Shown here: positions 1 to 10,143 of the stretch, piece by piece
How the letters are laid out: each line of letters opens with the position of its first letter
Position numbering within the stretch: position 1 is the stretch's first letter
Source of the DNA: Didymodactylos carnosus
Taxonomy: Eukaryota; Rotifera; Eurotatoria; Philodinida; Philodinidae
Assembly (NCBI GenBank): GCA_905250885.1
Contig: CAJNOQ010001930.1
Coordinates: 1-27,417, forward strand
Length of the DNA: 27,417 bases
Reading direction: 5' to 3'
Program-made: the position numbers and the translations under genes
The notes under the pieces: generated by a model
The model's input: the letters and a program-made list of their open reading frames with translations, nothing else
Told to the model about the DNA's origin: nothing
The model's database searches: none

Positions 1-1170
1 TTGTACGAAAGTCGTAATAGTAGCCCCTTCGTAATACAAGCCCCCCCTAAAAATTTTGAACACTCGGACAGTTTAGAAGCCCCGGAGGCTTCTATTATGG
101 GGGGGGGGTTTAGGCTCTATTTACTCAGTCAAGGTACATATAAACTTTGTCTTTCAGGAAGTTTGTTCCAATCCTTCAACCGCTAATCGTGCACTCTTAG
201 ATGTTTGATGAAAATGTAAAACCAAACTCACCTAATTTCTCTTTACCAATGAATGAGTCTTCACGGAAAAGTCGTGTTACGGCCAAGTACGACCATCGTT
301 TCTTATTTTTTATTTTAAGTTTCCATGGGAGAAATAAAAACAGTACTTGTCACATAACCTTCCTCTCTTTCATAGTGATATTTTTAACTTTTAGGCTTCG
401 AATGAGATAAAAATAGTATTTTTCATGTCGCTCTCCTCTCTCGAACAGTGACTTCTTTGCTTCTTTAGTACTTTGACTGAGATGAAAGCAATGGTTCTTA
501 CCTCACTCACGGCTTGCTTTTGAAACGTGATTTTCGGTTATGCACAGTAAAGAGTCTTCGTATACCATCTAGAATGATATTTTAGCATAGGATCAAAGAT
601 AAATAAAAGACCAAATCCGAATTAAAATTCAAACCTTTTTGTATTTTTATTTTCTTATTCGAACTTAGGAGGTCAAGGAGATTTAGATGAAATTCAATCG
701 TGACGAACGAAATTAGAGAGTTACATTTATAGTTTTACAGTATAGGTTAGGGTATAATGTTCGAGCTTAAGGCTAGATTAGATCTATGTGGCGGTATTAG
801 GCTATGTTGAACAGTAGGATCGAATACAGTTTGGCTATTGTTAAACATACAGAGGAATACGGTGAATATTTGACCGTTTACAGCTTCATCTATGGCTGTA
901 TACGGACTCCATATCTGGTAGTAATCAGGACGGTGCGAGACCGCTGTCAGTCTGATGTACAGAGGAATAAGAGCCGTATACCACCGTTTACAGTTTCCAT
1001 GCTTCATCAGCTGGGTAATTAAATATCTCGTTTTCTCACCGTTTTTGTTAGTGATGAAAAGTTCTATCCTTTAACTATAATCTAAAATTTGATCTATAAA
1101 AAGTTGATAGATCTAGTTAGTGCGACACATGATATCCTTTCTTTGAAATGTAACTTCGACCTTTTTCTAG
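1..1170. other. Non-coding stretch upstream of the LRR-like gene
   Basis: No convincing gene is visible. The first 110 bases hold a C7 run (41-47), a perfect 7-bp hairpin with a 5-base loop (AGAAGCC at 75-81, GGCTTCT at 87-93) and a G10 run (99-108). Around 870-1010 a phrase reading ACCGTTTACAG occurs twice. Open frames in this stretch are short, overlap on both strands and resemble no family I know. The missing 5' exons of the downstream gene were looked for here and not found. Confidence 0.5.
127..172 (+). repeat. 46-bp repeat, inverted partner at 2546-2591
   Basis: The 46 bases match the reverse complement of 2546-2591 at 44 of 46 positions; both differences are transitions. Similarity stops sharply on either side. 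The pair brackets the LRR-like gene fragment. It may be two copies of a dispersed transposon end rather than the ends of one element. Confidence 0.7.
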
Positions 1171-2048
1171 GTTTGTTGTTTTTAATTGTGGCATACTCCA
1201 CACAACGCCATATATGAATCGAAAATTAACTCTGAATTTTTTTAATCAAAATTCATTGTCACTTTTCCGTAGCATTTTAAATAGATATAATCATGTAGAA
1301 AGATTAACATTAAAATTCGATAGTAGTTTTCGATATACACCTTCAGTTGTATTTCCCAGTGTTAATCATTTATCATTATTGTTCACAAGCGACTATATAA
1401 GTGACTATGAATACGACGATGACGGTAAAATGAGCTGTAACATTTTCCATGAGTGCTTGGAACCATTCGATTATCTTTTGATTTGTATGTTTTTAAACAA
1501 AATCATTCCATTGTCAAAATTACAATCATTGACTATTAGCAAGCTAATGCCAGAGAATTGTTTCATTAAATTACTTAGTAGCACGACAAATTTGACGAAA
1601 CTAGAAATTGAAGATTGGGAAGGTAAGACATTAGATGCACCTTTTCGAGAAAAAGATCAGTAATAAAAGTTTTAATTTTGTAGGTTTATCTAGAATTCAC
1701 TTAGTGGACTTTATATTTAAAAACGAACAATTATTTAAAAATATTCAACATCTCACTATAACCGGGATGTTATATAGCGACATAACTATAAATAATGTCG
1801 AAACATTTATTCATACTTTTAATAATTATCGGCGTCTTAAAATATTACATATTGAAGTGTATTTTGAGGACTTTTATCCAGTTTTACTATTATTATTAAA
1901 CGAGATGAACTCGTTGTCGTTTTTAAGTGTTAACTCATATGCAGTAATAGAAAATGCTCAAGAAATATTTGAGTGGTTAAAAGAGACATTAAAAGGAATC
2001 GAATATCAAGCTAGTGTAGAGGATGAAATATTATCAATTTGGTTCTAA
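1171..2048 (+). CDS. Leucine-rich-repeat-like protein, 5'-incomplete, two visible exons
   Basis: Two exons join in frame: 1171-1622 and 1684-2048, with a 61-bp GT-AG intron at 1623-1683 (phase 1, shared Gly codon). The frame stays open upstream of the Met at 1214 back to a 3' splice site (TTTTTCTAG ending at 1170), so 1171 is more likely an internal exon start than 1214 a true start. The product, about 270 visible residues, has irregular leucine-rich repeats (for example NVERLTLKF-, LQSLTIS-, IQHLTITG-, LKILHIEV-like strands), an acidic YEYDDDG insert and no membrane segment. It resembles the F-box/LRR-like proteins that are abundant in bdelloid rotifers, but no F-box is visible here because the N-terminal part is missing. 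It may be a truncated copy. Specific function unknown. Confidence 0.6.
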
Positions 2049-2439
2049 TGTAAGAAAATGGGAAAGTGAATTGCCTCTTTTTCAATGTAAAAAATAAACC
2101 TTGGAACATTTTTTAATAAAGAATCAACAACGATCTACTAAGGTGATACTAAATGTTCGGAACAAAAACACTAAACGCTGTAAACAGTAATGACGCATTC
2201 ATCTGTGATCAGAAGCAAGTTCTTCGATTTTTTAACAACAGCAATTGAAAATTTGAATCGTATATTTAATTAACTTGTTTGTATTTGTTGACATTGCGTT
2301 CACATGTTTATTTGCTGCTGAATAAGTATTTTTTTATTATGTACGATGTATGAGTGTACGCATATACAGCATAGCAGAAAACTAAAAAATAAATTACAAA
2401 TAAAAAACCAACCACCCACAATATTTATTAATTCGTTTC

Positions 2440-2463
2440 ATGGGTTCTTTTCAAAGAACCCAT
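2440..2463. repeat. 24-bp near-perfect palindrome
   Basis: ATGGGTTCTTT (2440-2450) and AAAGAACCCAT (2453-2463) are exact reverse complements separated by two bases. The arms could form a stable cruciform or RNA hairpin. It lies about 390 bp past the stop of the LRR-like gene. Role unknown. Confidence 0.8.
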
Positions 2464-2545
2464 AATACAAACTACACGCTTACTCTCTTTTACGTTCTGT
2501 CGGTTCGTACTGATAACATAATTCAGAGTTAATTTTCGGAACAAT

Positions 2546-2591
2546 ATTGGAACAAACTTCCTGAAAAACAAAGTTTATGTGTACCTTGACT
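2546..2591 (-). repeat. 46-bp repeat, inverted partner of 127-172
   Basis: The reverse complement of this segment matches 127-172 at 44 of 46 positions. It is followed directly by the GC-rich CCGAT/CCGGT patch. Confidence 0.7.
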
Positions 2592-2849
2592 TAGAGATGT
2601 AACTGGTACCGTCCGATCCGATCCGGTCCGGTCGACCGGCCGAATGAAAACTACTTTGATCGGTCGATCGAGAAAAACAACTTTTTTAGTCTGAAAAATC
2701 AGTACTTTATCGAAAACGAATTTGCTGAGCTATGTAAAACAAACGTTTTCATATTTCAGATTAAAACAGTTAGTTTGGTTTTCTCGCTTTAGCCAAAAGT
2801 CTTCGAGAGCAGAACTGGTAATCTCTACTACGTAAATCTTCCGTTCGTT

Positions 2850-3030
2850 CATCTATAGTTTTCTATAGCCTCATGAACTGCGCTTATTATTTAAGTTTTA
2901 TTCTTCGTTCTAGAGTCATGGACAGCAAGTTATAGTAAACGTCCTGTATTAAAAGCATTAAAAAGTACAATTAAAAAAACAACAACAAAAAGTCTGCATT
3001 TGCTAACTCGAGAATCAATAAAATGTAACG
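2850..3030 (+). repeat. 181-bp direct repeat, copy 1
   Basis: This segment recurs at 3445-3625 with four differences, all transitions. Copy 1 has an open frame of 64 codons (2895-3086) without an early ATG. A possible splice acceptor (TTCGTTCTAG) lies inside the repeat. Downstream sequence after base 3030 differs completely from that after copy 2, so the duplication boundary is sharp. Confidence 0.85.
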
Positions 3031-3444
3031 CCATCTGCGAATTTGTGTTTGAACGCTTTGTCCGCACCACTCGTGAGAAGGCGGACTGAGGAACGTGCAT
3101 CCTTATCAAGTAAAACAATAAAAGATCCATCAATTGCTACTACTACAACTATAGCTAGTAGTAATGTGTGTACGATGTGCGGCCAAAAATGTAAAAATGA
3201 AAGGGATGTGATGTGACTATCCACCGACGTACATGCGGTAAAAGCAATGCATCATCATCATTACTGTCTCCCCAAAATCACAGACCATGTGAAGTCATGC
3301 GCTAGTGATGTTCCACTTTGTAACTTATTGACTGAAATGATATGCTTAACTTTTTCGATTCTATGAAGCTTTTTGTAGTGTTTTACACACAATTATGTTT
3401 TTAAATGATGATTATTTTGATGATAACCTTAATCAAAGTCAAGG

Positions 3445-3625
3445 CATCTATAGTTTTCTATAGCCTTATGAATTGCGCTTATTATTTAAGTTTTATTCTT
3501 CGTTCTAGAGTCATGGACAGCAAGTTATAGTAAACGTCCTGTATTAAAAGCATTAAAAAGTACAATTAAAAGAACAACAACAAAAAGTCTGTATTTGCTA
3601 ACTCGAGAATCAATAAAATGTAACG
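3445..3625 (+). repeat. 181-bp direct repeat, copy 2
   Basis: Copy 2 of the repeat at 2850-3030, 595 bp away. Its open frame runs 91 codons (3490-3762) because it reads on into the adjacent MITE. The two copies differ in that frame by Lys/Arg and His/Tyr changes, so there is no sign of selection on a protein. It could be a duplicated exon remnant or a repeat-family unit. Confidence 0.85.
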
Positions 3626-3629
3626 AATA

Positions 3630-3817
3630 TCTCTGGATTATACAATCAGCATTATCTCATTCAACACAGGCAACAGGAGATGATACACTAGGATGGAATA
3701 ACTATGATAATGATCATAGCTTTGAGGTTTTGAAGAAAAAAACTCCAAGAAAGATATCCATGTAATAGATGTAAATTAATTAGCAGAAGTATCTTTGCTG
3801 ATTGTATAATCCAGAGA
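3630..3817. mobile_element. 188-bp MITE with 22-bp terminal inverted repeats and TA target duplication
   Basis: The ends are exact 22-bp inverted repeats (3630-3651 and 3796-3817; outer bases TCTCTGGATTATAC). TA dinucleotides flank both ends (3628-3629 and 3818-3819). The size, perfect termini and TA target site fit a non-autonomous Tc1/mariner-type element. It has no transposase. It begins three bases after copy 2 of the 181-bp repeat. Confidence 0.75.
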
Positions 3818-3963
3818 TAGCACTAGATAGTGCCAAAATGTGAAAAGTGATTTGAATCAAGAGATACTTTGCTGCCCGTCGATTCACATAATAAGCTCTT
3901 CAGAAAAAAAATTTGGACCGATTCTGTTCCCCGTATAAAAGGTCGGTTTTGCGCTAATGCGAA

Positions 3964-4245
3964 GTGCATTTGCGAATTAGCTGACTCCTCAACCGGTTAT
4001 GTTTACGAATCTGTAAAACGCTAAGAATTTTCAGGAACACCTAATTTTGCAATTCCTGCTATTCGTCCACGCTCAGCAAAGTGCATTTACGAATTGTCTA
4101 ATTCTATCATACACTTCGCGTTTGCGAATCCTTCGAACATGAAAATTAGTGAGTAGTATAAAACTTGGATCTAGCAATGTGCATTTACGAAATTCGTAAA
4201 ATGGTCTCAGTTCGTAAAATACCCTCAACAGTGTGCATTTACGAA
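3964..4245 (+). repeat. Four interspersed copies of a GTGCATTTRCGAA word
   Basis: The 13-base word occurs at 3964, 4081, 4179 and 4233 on the plus strand, spaced 117, 98 and 54 bp. A weaker version is at about 4325. The bases between copies are not obviously repeated. Nothing coding is seen from 3819 to 4431. Confidence 0.65.
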
Positions 4246-4431
4246 CTGAACGAATTAAACGAAGTGAAGTGTTTCATTTTTATGGTATAAAAATTTCAAA
4301 TTAACAGTTTGCACGGTGCAAAATGCATTTCGTTTCTGAACGCCTTGGCCGCACAATTGGTTCTCAGGGCCTTTTCCTTATATTGCTTTACGATTTTATG
4401 GACATCTCAATGAACTGGTTGATTTTTAACG

Positions 4432-4994
4432 TTTTTGTTGATAATTTCTCTCCATCGATCTTTGTCTCATGTACCCCTTCTCCAATTTTTAATCTCTAAC
4501 TTTTCGGTATCATCCTTGGGATCGTGTCATGCCATCGTTTCTCCATTCCACCTTAGGCTCGTCGAGAGTTTGGGAAATAACAAAAAAAGAACCTTTTTTG
4601 GCAGTACAGGTTCACCGTTAGTATTCTCCATTCGATTTACGGGCCCAAACCATCTTAACCTATTTTTTCTCATGATGTTATCAAGACTTGGTTGACCAGT
4701 TAAATCTAATACCAGATCGTTTGGCATTCGACCACCTAAAGTAGCGCCAAGCAATGTTATTAGGCATCCCATATAGAATGTTTGTAGGCGTCTTTCTTCA
4801 TTTATTGTAGGAGCTCGTGTCTCACTTTCATGCAACCAAGCGGGTGGTAGTGCTCGAAATATTCTGACTTTTGCTTCGACCGACACACTTTTCCTATACC
4901 AGATAGGGGTTCGAAGCATATTAAAAGCTTTCGAGGCTTTTGATATTCTTGTTTCAATTTATGCTATTGTAACTCTCGTTTCTGCTCGATCCAT
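4432..4994 (-). pseudogene. Non-LTR retrotransposon ORF2, C-terminal remnant
   Basis: The longest open part (4527-4919) translates to 130 aa of the region after the reverse transcriptase palm in LINE-like elements. Visible motifs are KVRIFRAL, a decayed YGSETWAP-type block (here HESETRAP), ERRLQTF, LLGATLGGRMPND and LRWFGPVNRME. Upstream, 4920-4994 continues the same frame (TRISKASKAFNML) with one stop. Downstream, 4432-4526 carries a RWREIINKN end with two in-frame stops, one of them ending the open part. No endonuclease or palm-domain part remains. This is a 5'-truncated, dead insertion; 5' truncation is normal for such elements. No target-site duplication was recognised. Confidence 0.85.
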
Positions 4995-5053
4995 GTTATA
5001 GTAAAAAAAATTACAAAACAACTTTGTGCTAAAACAAAAAAACTGGTCTAAAA

Positions 5054-5404
5054 CATCGAAATTTATTACAGACAGTCACAAGGTCCACTTGAGAATCCGA
5101 AACAGCTGAATAGCGAATGTGAACAATATCTGATCACTTTTCTTTGCATGAACAATTTTATTAAGAAACCATTTAATTAATGCTGGTTTAGCTTTTAGTC
5201 AAAGACATTTTTATCAATTTTCGCTATTATGTAATAATATTCAAGCAAATCGAGTTAAGAAAATTCATCGTAAACGATTAACATTGAAACATAACAACGA
5301 CACACTATCATCAATCGAAATATCGAATTATAAATGATCTAAATGAATATTCTATGACCAGAGATCAAATGATAACTCACAGTGAATTAGAAATGCTTTT
5401 TTAA
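5054..5404 (+). pseudogene. Frameshifted coding fragment of unknown family
   Basis: Three consecutive open segments on the plus strand continue each other only if two frameshifts are allowed. Segment 1 (about 5054-5171) contains PLENPKQLNSECEQYL. Segment 2 (about 5173-5333) contains NAGLAFSQRHFYQFSLLC and a basic KKIHRKRLTLKH run. Segment 3 (about 5336-5404) ends MITHSELEMLF before a TAA. Each segment ends in a stop soon after the next frame takes over, as expected for a decayed gene's 3' part. A possible acceptor (TTATTACAG) precedes segment 1. I do not recognise the family. Chance cannot be excluded. Confidence 0.4.
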
Positions 5405-6057
5405 AGTAGCAGAATTGCAATTGGTTTGGGCTTGATCAGAATTGATCACGCCTTATCTCCTTTTGTAGAAAAAAATCTGCTCGACATTTTTACTCATTCA
5501 AAAAACATTTAGAATAAGTAACTTTGAAGTTAGATTTTTATTTTCAAGAACTTTCGAAAAAGAAGTGGTGCATGCCTTCACACAGTTCAATTTCTAAGCC
5601 TTCATATGAGTATAGAGATGATGGAATAATGAGAGTTTTGATATACTGCATGTTAACATAATGTCTCCCGTTAATATTCACAATAATTGACAATCTTTTT
5701 TAACTTTCAACAGTTGTTCGTAACGTTATAAATGTGTGACATCTGATGAACATGTCATGACTGAATATTTATGAGCGGTTTTTCTAATAATATATTATAT
5801 GTATCTTGAAATAAAAAACATATTTAGAACAAAACTACAGATAAAATGAATAATACAAATTTTTTACCAATCCGTCATTTATCCGGCTAAAAGAAGTCAT
5901 GATCAACGCAGCCTGTAGTCTATATTACGTATAGTATGTAAACAGCATTTACATATCAGAATGTCGAGAAAATTTTCTAAGGTAGTTGCCAAGTTTTCTG
6001 AAACTTTTCACTTCTTATACTAGTTTGAATACAGAAGTTACACTATATACTGATGTA
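5405..6057. other. AT-rich spacer, nothing recognised
   Basis: No frame, RNA gene or strong repeat was seen between the decayed fragment and the left end of the 1.7-kb inverted-repeat element. Confidence 0.5.
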
Positions 6058-7779
6058 TTTTCCAGGAAAAGATCCCTTTTACGTTTCAAGATATGTGGCT
6101 CTCAATATTTGAATAATATTTAATAAATCATATTTTTTGCTTTTATATTCCCCAGCTAGGTAAACTCTTTTTGACCACTATAACTTTCCGGCTTTCTCTT
6201 CGGGTCAGGATAATCAGGGATATTGTGTGCGTACATTTGATCTTTTCAAAAAATTTCATGTAAAATGATATTCAAAATGCTATGCATAGGTATTTATCGA
6301 AAATATCATTAACAATTATTTCTCAACTATTTTTCATCATATGCTGATGTTTCGTATAACAATCTACTTTTAAGCATGTCTAAGAATATTTATAGGATAA
6401 TTATTTATATTTCGGTTCTGCCGGATCCGAGGAATAAGTTAAAAGAACAACTGAATGAAATACAAAACAGAGCAAAAGCGAAGCTTACAAAAATGTGCTA
6501 AAATTCAGTAAAACTCATCAGACGGCTACAAATCGCTAGAACCAAGCGGTCTTGTTCCACTTTTCACTTCAGATAATAGAGAACAATCTCGTCTATAACT
6601 TCTCTATTTGTCATTGATGTAAAATCGGTCTCTGTAAGTCAGTGGAGTTTAAACTCTGACTTTACCGTGCAAATTACACGGACTGACCATAATTACCCCA
6701 AGTGACTGCGAAAAACACACATTCTCGAAAAAACACATTCTTGTAGTTTCTAATTAATTAATTAACAGTAAGTCCAAATAGCATGCAGTTTATACAGGTG
6801 ATAGAGCTTGAAATTCTCTACAAGATGATATAATTTTTAATTATTTTCCTTGAAATCCCCCGCTGAAACTAAGTTAACTTAAGGTTATCACAGCCATTTT
6901 TGCTGTATTGATCATAATTACCCCAGAAATTGATTAGTACTAATTAACGCTAATGAATTTTAAGAAAATTTTTACATGGATCGATAGTCAGAAGTCACCG
7001 CTATTTACCTGTAAAATATCGCTCTTCTTAGATAAAAATTGAGCGAACTATAGCAGAAATACAACGAAATTTTGAGGACCTGACCATAATTACCCCAAGG
7101 CACTCTAACAGAACGACATAAGTAAGAAAAAGAAAATCTTTTATTTTATTTTAATAGAGGTTATGTTTATTGAGACACCATTTCTTTCATTTTCAGAAGA
7201 AGCTATGAATTTAGCCCGTATTCTGCCGACAGCAGGAATCAAAATTAACATAATTAGCGAGTACTCATTTCCACTTTTTGTGCTACTTTGAAGTGTACAG
7301 GTTGTACTATGTATTGATCTATTTTTCACAAAAAGATCCTTGTTAGTTTCGGAAATATTAGATTGCCAATATCGCTGCTTAAAATTAGCAAAATCTACGG
7401 TTTTCAGTCTCATTAGAAAATTTTACCAGTTTTAAATGTCCACTAAACTTTTCGTGATTGCCGTGATTGCGAACAATGGTATTTAGAGCTAGTTTACGTC
7501 CAAATTTTACTTTTCCTGGTAAAACCACTAAAACTGAACTCGAAATAATACATTCTATCGAGTTTAAGCTGTTACTTTAATTTTTTATTTTGCTTTATGA
7601 GTAAAATTTGAATACACAATATCCCTGATTATCCTGACCCGAAGAGAAAGCCGGAAAGTTATGGTAGTCAAAAAGGGTTTAACTAGCTGGAGAATATAAA
7701 AGCATAAAGTATGATTTATTAAATATTATTCAAATATTGAGAGCCACATATCTCAAAACGTAAAAGGGGTCTGGAAAAG
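6058..7779. mobile_element. 1.7-kb DNA transposon-like element with long terminal inverted repeats
   Basis: The left arm (6058-6239) and right arm (about 7611-7779) are near-perfect reverse complements over about 165 bp, with a small indel near the outer end. Shared landmarks are TTTTCCAG at the tip and ATATCCCTGATTATCCTGAC at the inner edge. The interior is about 1.4 kb and AT-rich. It contains GACCATAATTACCCCAAG-type words three times in one orientation (6685, 6909 variant, 7082). It has only short open frames: 90 codons at 7141-7413 minus, and 41 codons from about 6377 plus with a lysine-rich end. Neither resembles a transposase I know. No clear target duplication was found. Best read as a non-autonomous or decayed element with Mutator-like long ends. 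Confidence 0.7.
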
Positions 7780-7956
7780 TCAAATTTGGACTAAACTTTT
7801 ACAGTGAACATCGTATCGTTCTTAATCGATAAAAATAAGAGAAAAGAAAATCAGAAACATTACCACAATTTATTTTCCACACATTTTTTCTTCTTCATAC
7901 CATTTGTGGGAACTGAAAGCTATCATGAACGAGGAGTGATACCTATTTGAATCAAG

Positions 7957-8033
7957 TACTCTAATTATAAACTTCACTCTTTTTCACTCTTCTCATTCCT
8001 TCACTCTTTTTTTTTCACTATATAATTAGAGTA
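7957..8033. repeat. 77-bp fold-back with 13-bp perfect arms
   Basis: TACTCTAATTATA (7957-7969) and its exact reverse complement (8021-8033) enclose a pyrimidine-rich loop containing three TTCACTCTT-like units. Possibly a very small transposon remnant. Confidence 0.6.
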
Positions 8034-9181
8034 TAAAAAAAGAGCCCATTTTGTTTGTTACTAGTTGTTGTCCTTTGCTTGAATTGTGCTCGACACAATC
8101 AATAGGCCACAGTAAACAAGAAGAACATAAATCAGTTCTTCAAAAACTGTCTTTATTTGTTCATATATAAGTTAGCTAGTTCAGAGCTCTCTGATAGAAA
8201 TTGCAAAGCCCAGGTTAACATAATGAGAACATTTTTTACAGTAACTTTTAAACGATTTCTTTAATAATAAATTTTAAGGATTTTTGAAGTTTATTATCTT
8301 ATTTGTAAGAAATTAACTACTAGAAGTTATTTTCGTAATATTCAAAGAAAAATGTATTTACTACACTTTCAAATTTACGAAAATTTTCTTTCACTTAAAG
8401 ATCTTAAAACCGCATGAAATATTTAATCTTCATTGACAAGACAAACAATCATGAAATCAAAAAGAATTATTACTGAACAAATTCAGTACTTATAGAAGAC
8501 GAGAAAGGAGAGAACGCAACGGTCGAACCAAACCATCCATAAATTTGGTTTGAACGAATAAATGCTAAACATTTGCTCCATTATAAGCATGTTGCTATAG
8601 AAACAGGCTCTACGTATGGGAACATTTCGAAGTGTATACAAGTGTTGCGCACTAAGCACTTACTATCTGCTCCATTTTAAGACGAAAGAAGTATTTAAAA
8701 AAGATAAAAGACATTTTTTAAGACTACTAACAGCCGGTACGTGTAAATCTGTTCGCTTTTTTAACCTGTCGCAAGTTATTTTGATAAAGTCATTTTCTGA
8801 AGGTAGTTTTCATGGCTGACAACCTAAAGATGTCGTCATTACTGTTAGAATATTTTAATTGAAAATCTCATCGAGATAAAGATACAGTCACTTTTGACCG
8901 TCCATATCTTTACTTGATTTAAAAATTTCCATGTTTTACCACAGCATTTTCCACGTTTTTCTTAAACAACCCGGGACAAAATAAACAACAATTAAATAAA
9001 TAGTAAACAAACACAAAAAATGGCGTGGAATAGATGGTGTTTCTATATGCTATTTTTCTGTTTCGACGTCCACTACCACAATGCTAATGCTAGCTTTTCG
9101 TCTCATACTTGACCCTAACTATTACTATTTTGTCAGAAAACTTCTGTTTTAATTGTATCTAACTTGCGATTTTGTATCTAA

Positions 9182-9261
9182 CTATGTGTGATAGAACAAA
9201 ACAAAAAGTTATCTTTACTATGTGTCATTTTTGAATTTTTTCACAGGCAGAAAGTGAGAAG
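9182..9261 (+). repeat. 80-bp dispersed repeat, inverted copy at 23688-23767
   Basis: The segment matches the reverse complement of 23688-23767 with about five mismatches. Similarity ends abruptly on both sides. The two copies lie 14 kb apart, one here in gene-poor DNA and one downstream of the malonyl-CoA decarboxylase gene. Confidence 0.75.
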
Positions 9262-10143
9262 ATGATAATAATTCATCCCTCATTTTTCAATACATGTATC
9301 GATGGGATTTATCCCATTCATATTTTTAATAATCTTACTCCAAATGATTATACTTTATCCCTTGTCTTCAGGATGGTGTTGGTGGTGAGATAGATGACGG
9401 ACTTGAGAGGTTCTACAGACTTAAGCTTCACTCAATTTCCCCCACTAAAGACTGATCCTCATTTGGTTCAAGGTTTAACATTTCGTTAAAACACATGATT
9501 AAGCCATATATGTAAAATAGAGAATGAATTCTCTTGACTTAAACAGTTTTTATTCTAGTTTTGTGTCGAAGAATGAATAGAGAAAACAGCCCGGTGTTTT
9601 TGAGATCATTTCTGTTTTTTATTGAGTTATTTATTCTTTTACAACAAAATAGATTTTTATTCTGTAAAAATTTTTAACCTAGAGCGGAAAATACTGAAAT
9701 ATGAACTTGTAAGATGATAGTACGAGATATCTTAAGAAATCTTGTGATAAAAAACTTGTTTCAACTTGCAGAAATTCTCAAAATCACACAAGAATTCATA
9801 AGATCTTGTAAGAAATTCGTCTAAACATTCAAGCAAAAATACTTTTTGCTATCATTTCCTCTATCTTGCTCTAGTTTTTCTTTTGATATTGTCTATAGTA
9901 GATAGCGTTCTGACGTACTAGGTCGTGTTGAATCACGCTCCTAAGCCATGCAGTTTATTTACTTAGATTTGGAAAAAAGATTAATCGATAGACAAACTGT
10001 TATAGATGGATGATCTGCAGTTAGATTTTAAAAAAAGGTATTCTTCTCTAGTTTAATTTTCACAAAAAGTAGTCGGTCTCTGATTATTCATTGTTACTGG
10101 GTACACAATTAACATTTACTATTTTACACGAAACCGATTAAAA

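Larger units (their letters stand above)
2049..2849. other. Non-coding stretch with palindrome and GC-rich 5-mer array
   Basis: No gene seen. The stretch contains a perfect palindrome (2440-2463), the inverted partner of the 127-172 repeat (2546-2591), and a locally GC-rich patch at about 2608-2642 built from degenerate CCGAT and CCGGT units in otherwise AT-rich DNA. Confidence 0.5.
7780..10143. other. Gene-free AT-rich stretch with scattered repeats
   Basis: No supported gene. It contains a 77-bp fold-back (7957-8033), a dispersed 80-bp repeat (9182-9261) and, near 9700-9830, several imperfect words based on ATCTTGTAAGAAAT in both orientations. A 67-codon frame at 8616-8819 has no recognisable content. 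Confidence 0.5.

Noticed and set aside
804..1022. Overlapping 72- and 86-codon frames on opposite strands
   Set aside because: No family resemblance, no splice context; typical chance frames in a slightly less AT-rich patch.
3490..3765. 91-codon open frame across the 181-bp repeat and the MITE
   Set aside because: No early start codon, the second half is transposon sequence, and the other repeat copy does not preserve it.
4435..4695. 86-codon plus-strand frame
   Set aside because: It is the antisense shadow of the retrotransposon reverse transcriptase remnant.
8616..8819. 67-codon plus-strand frame
   Set aside because: No motif, no homology recognised, no neighbouring exon or UTR signals.
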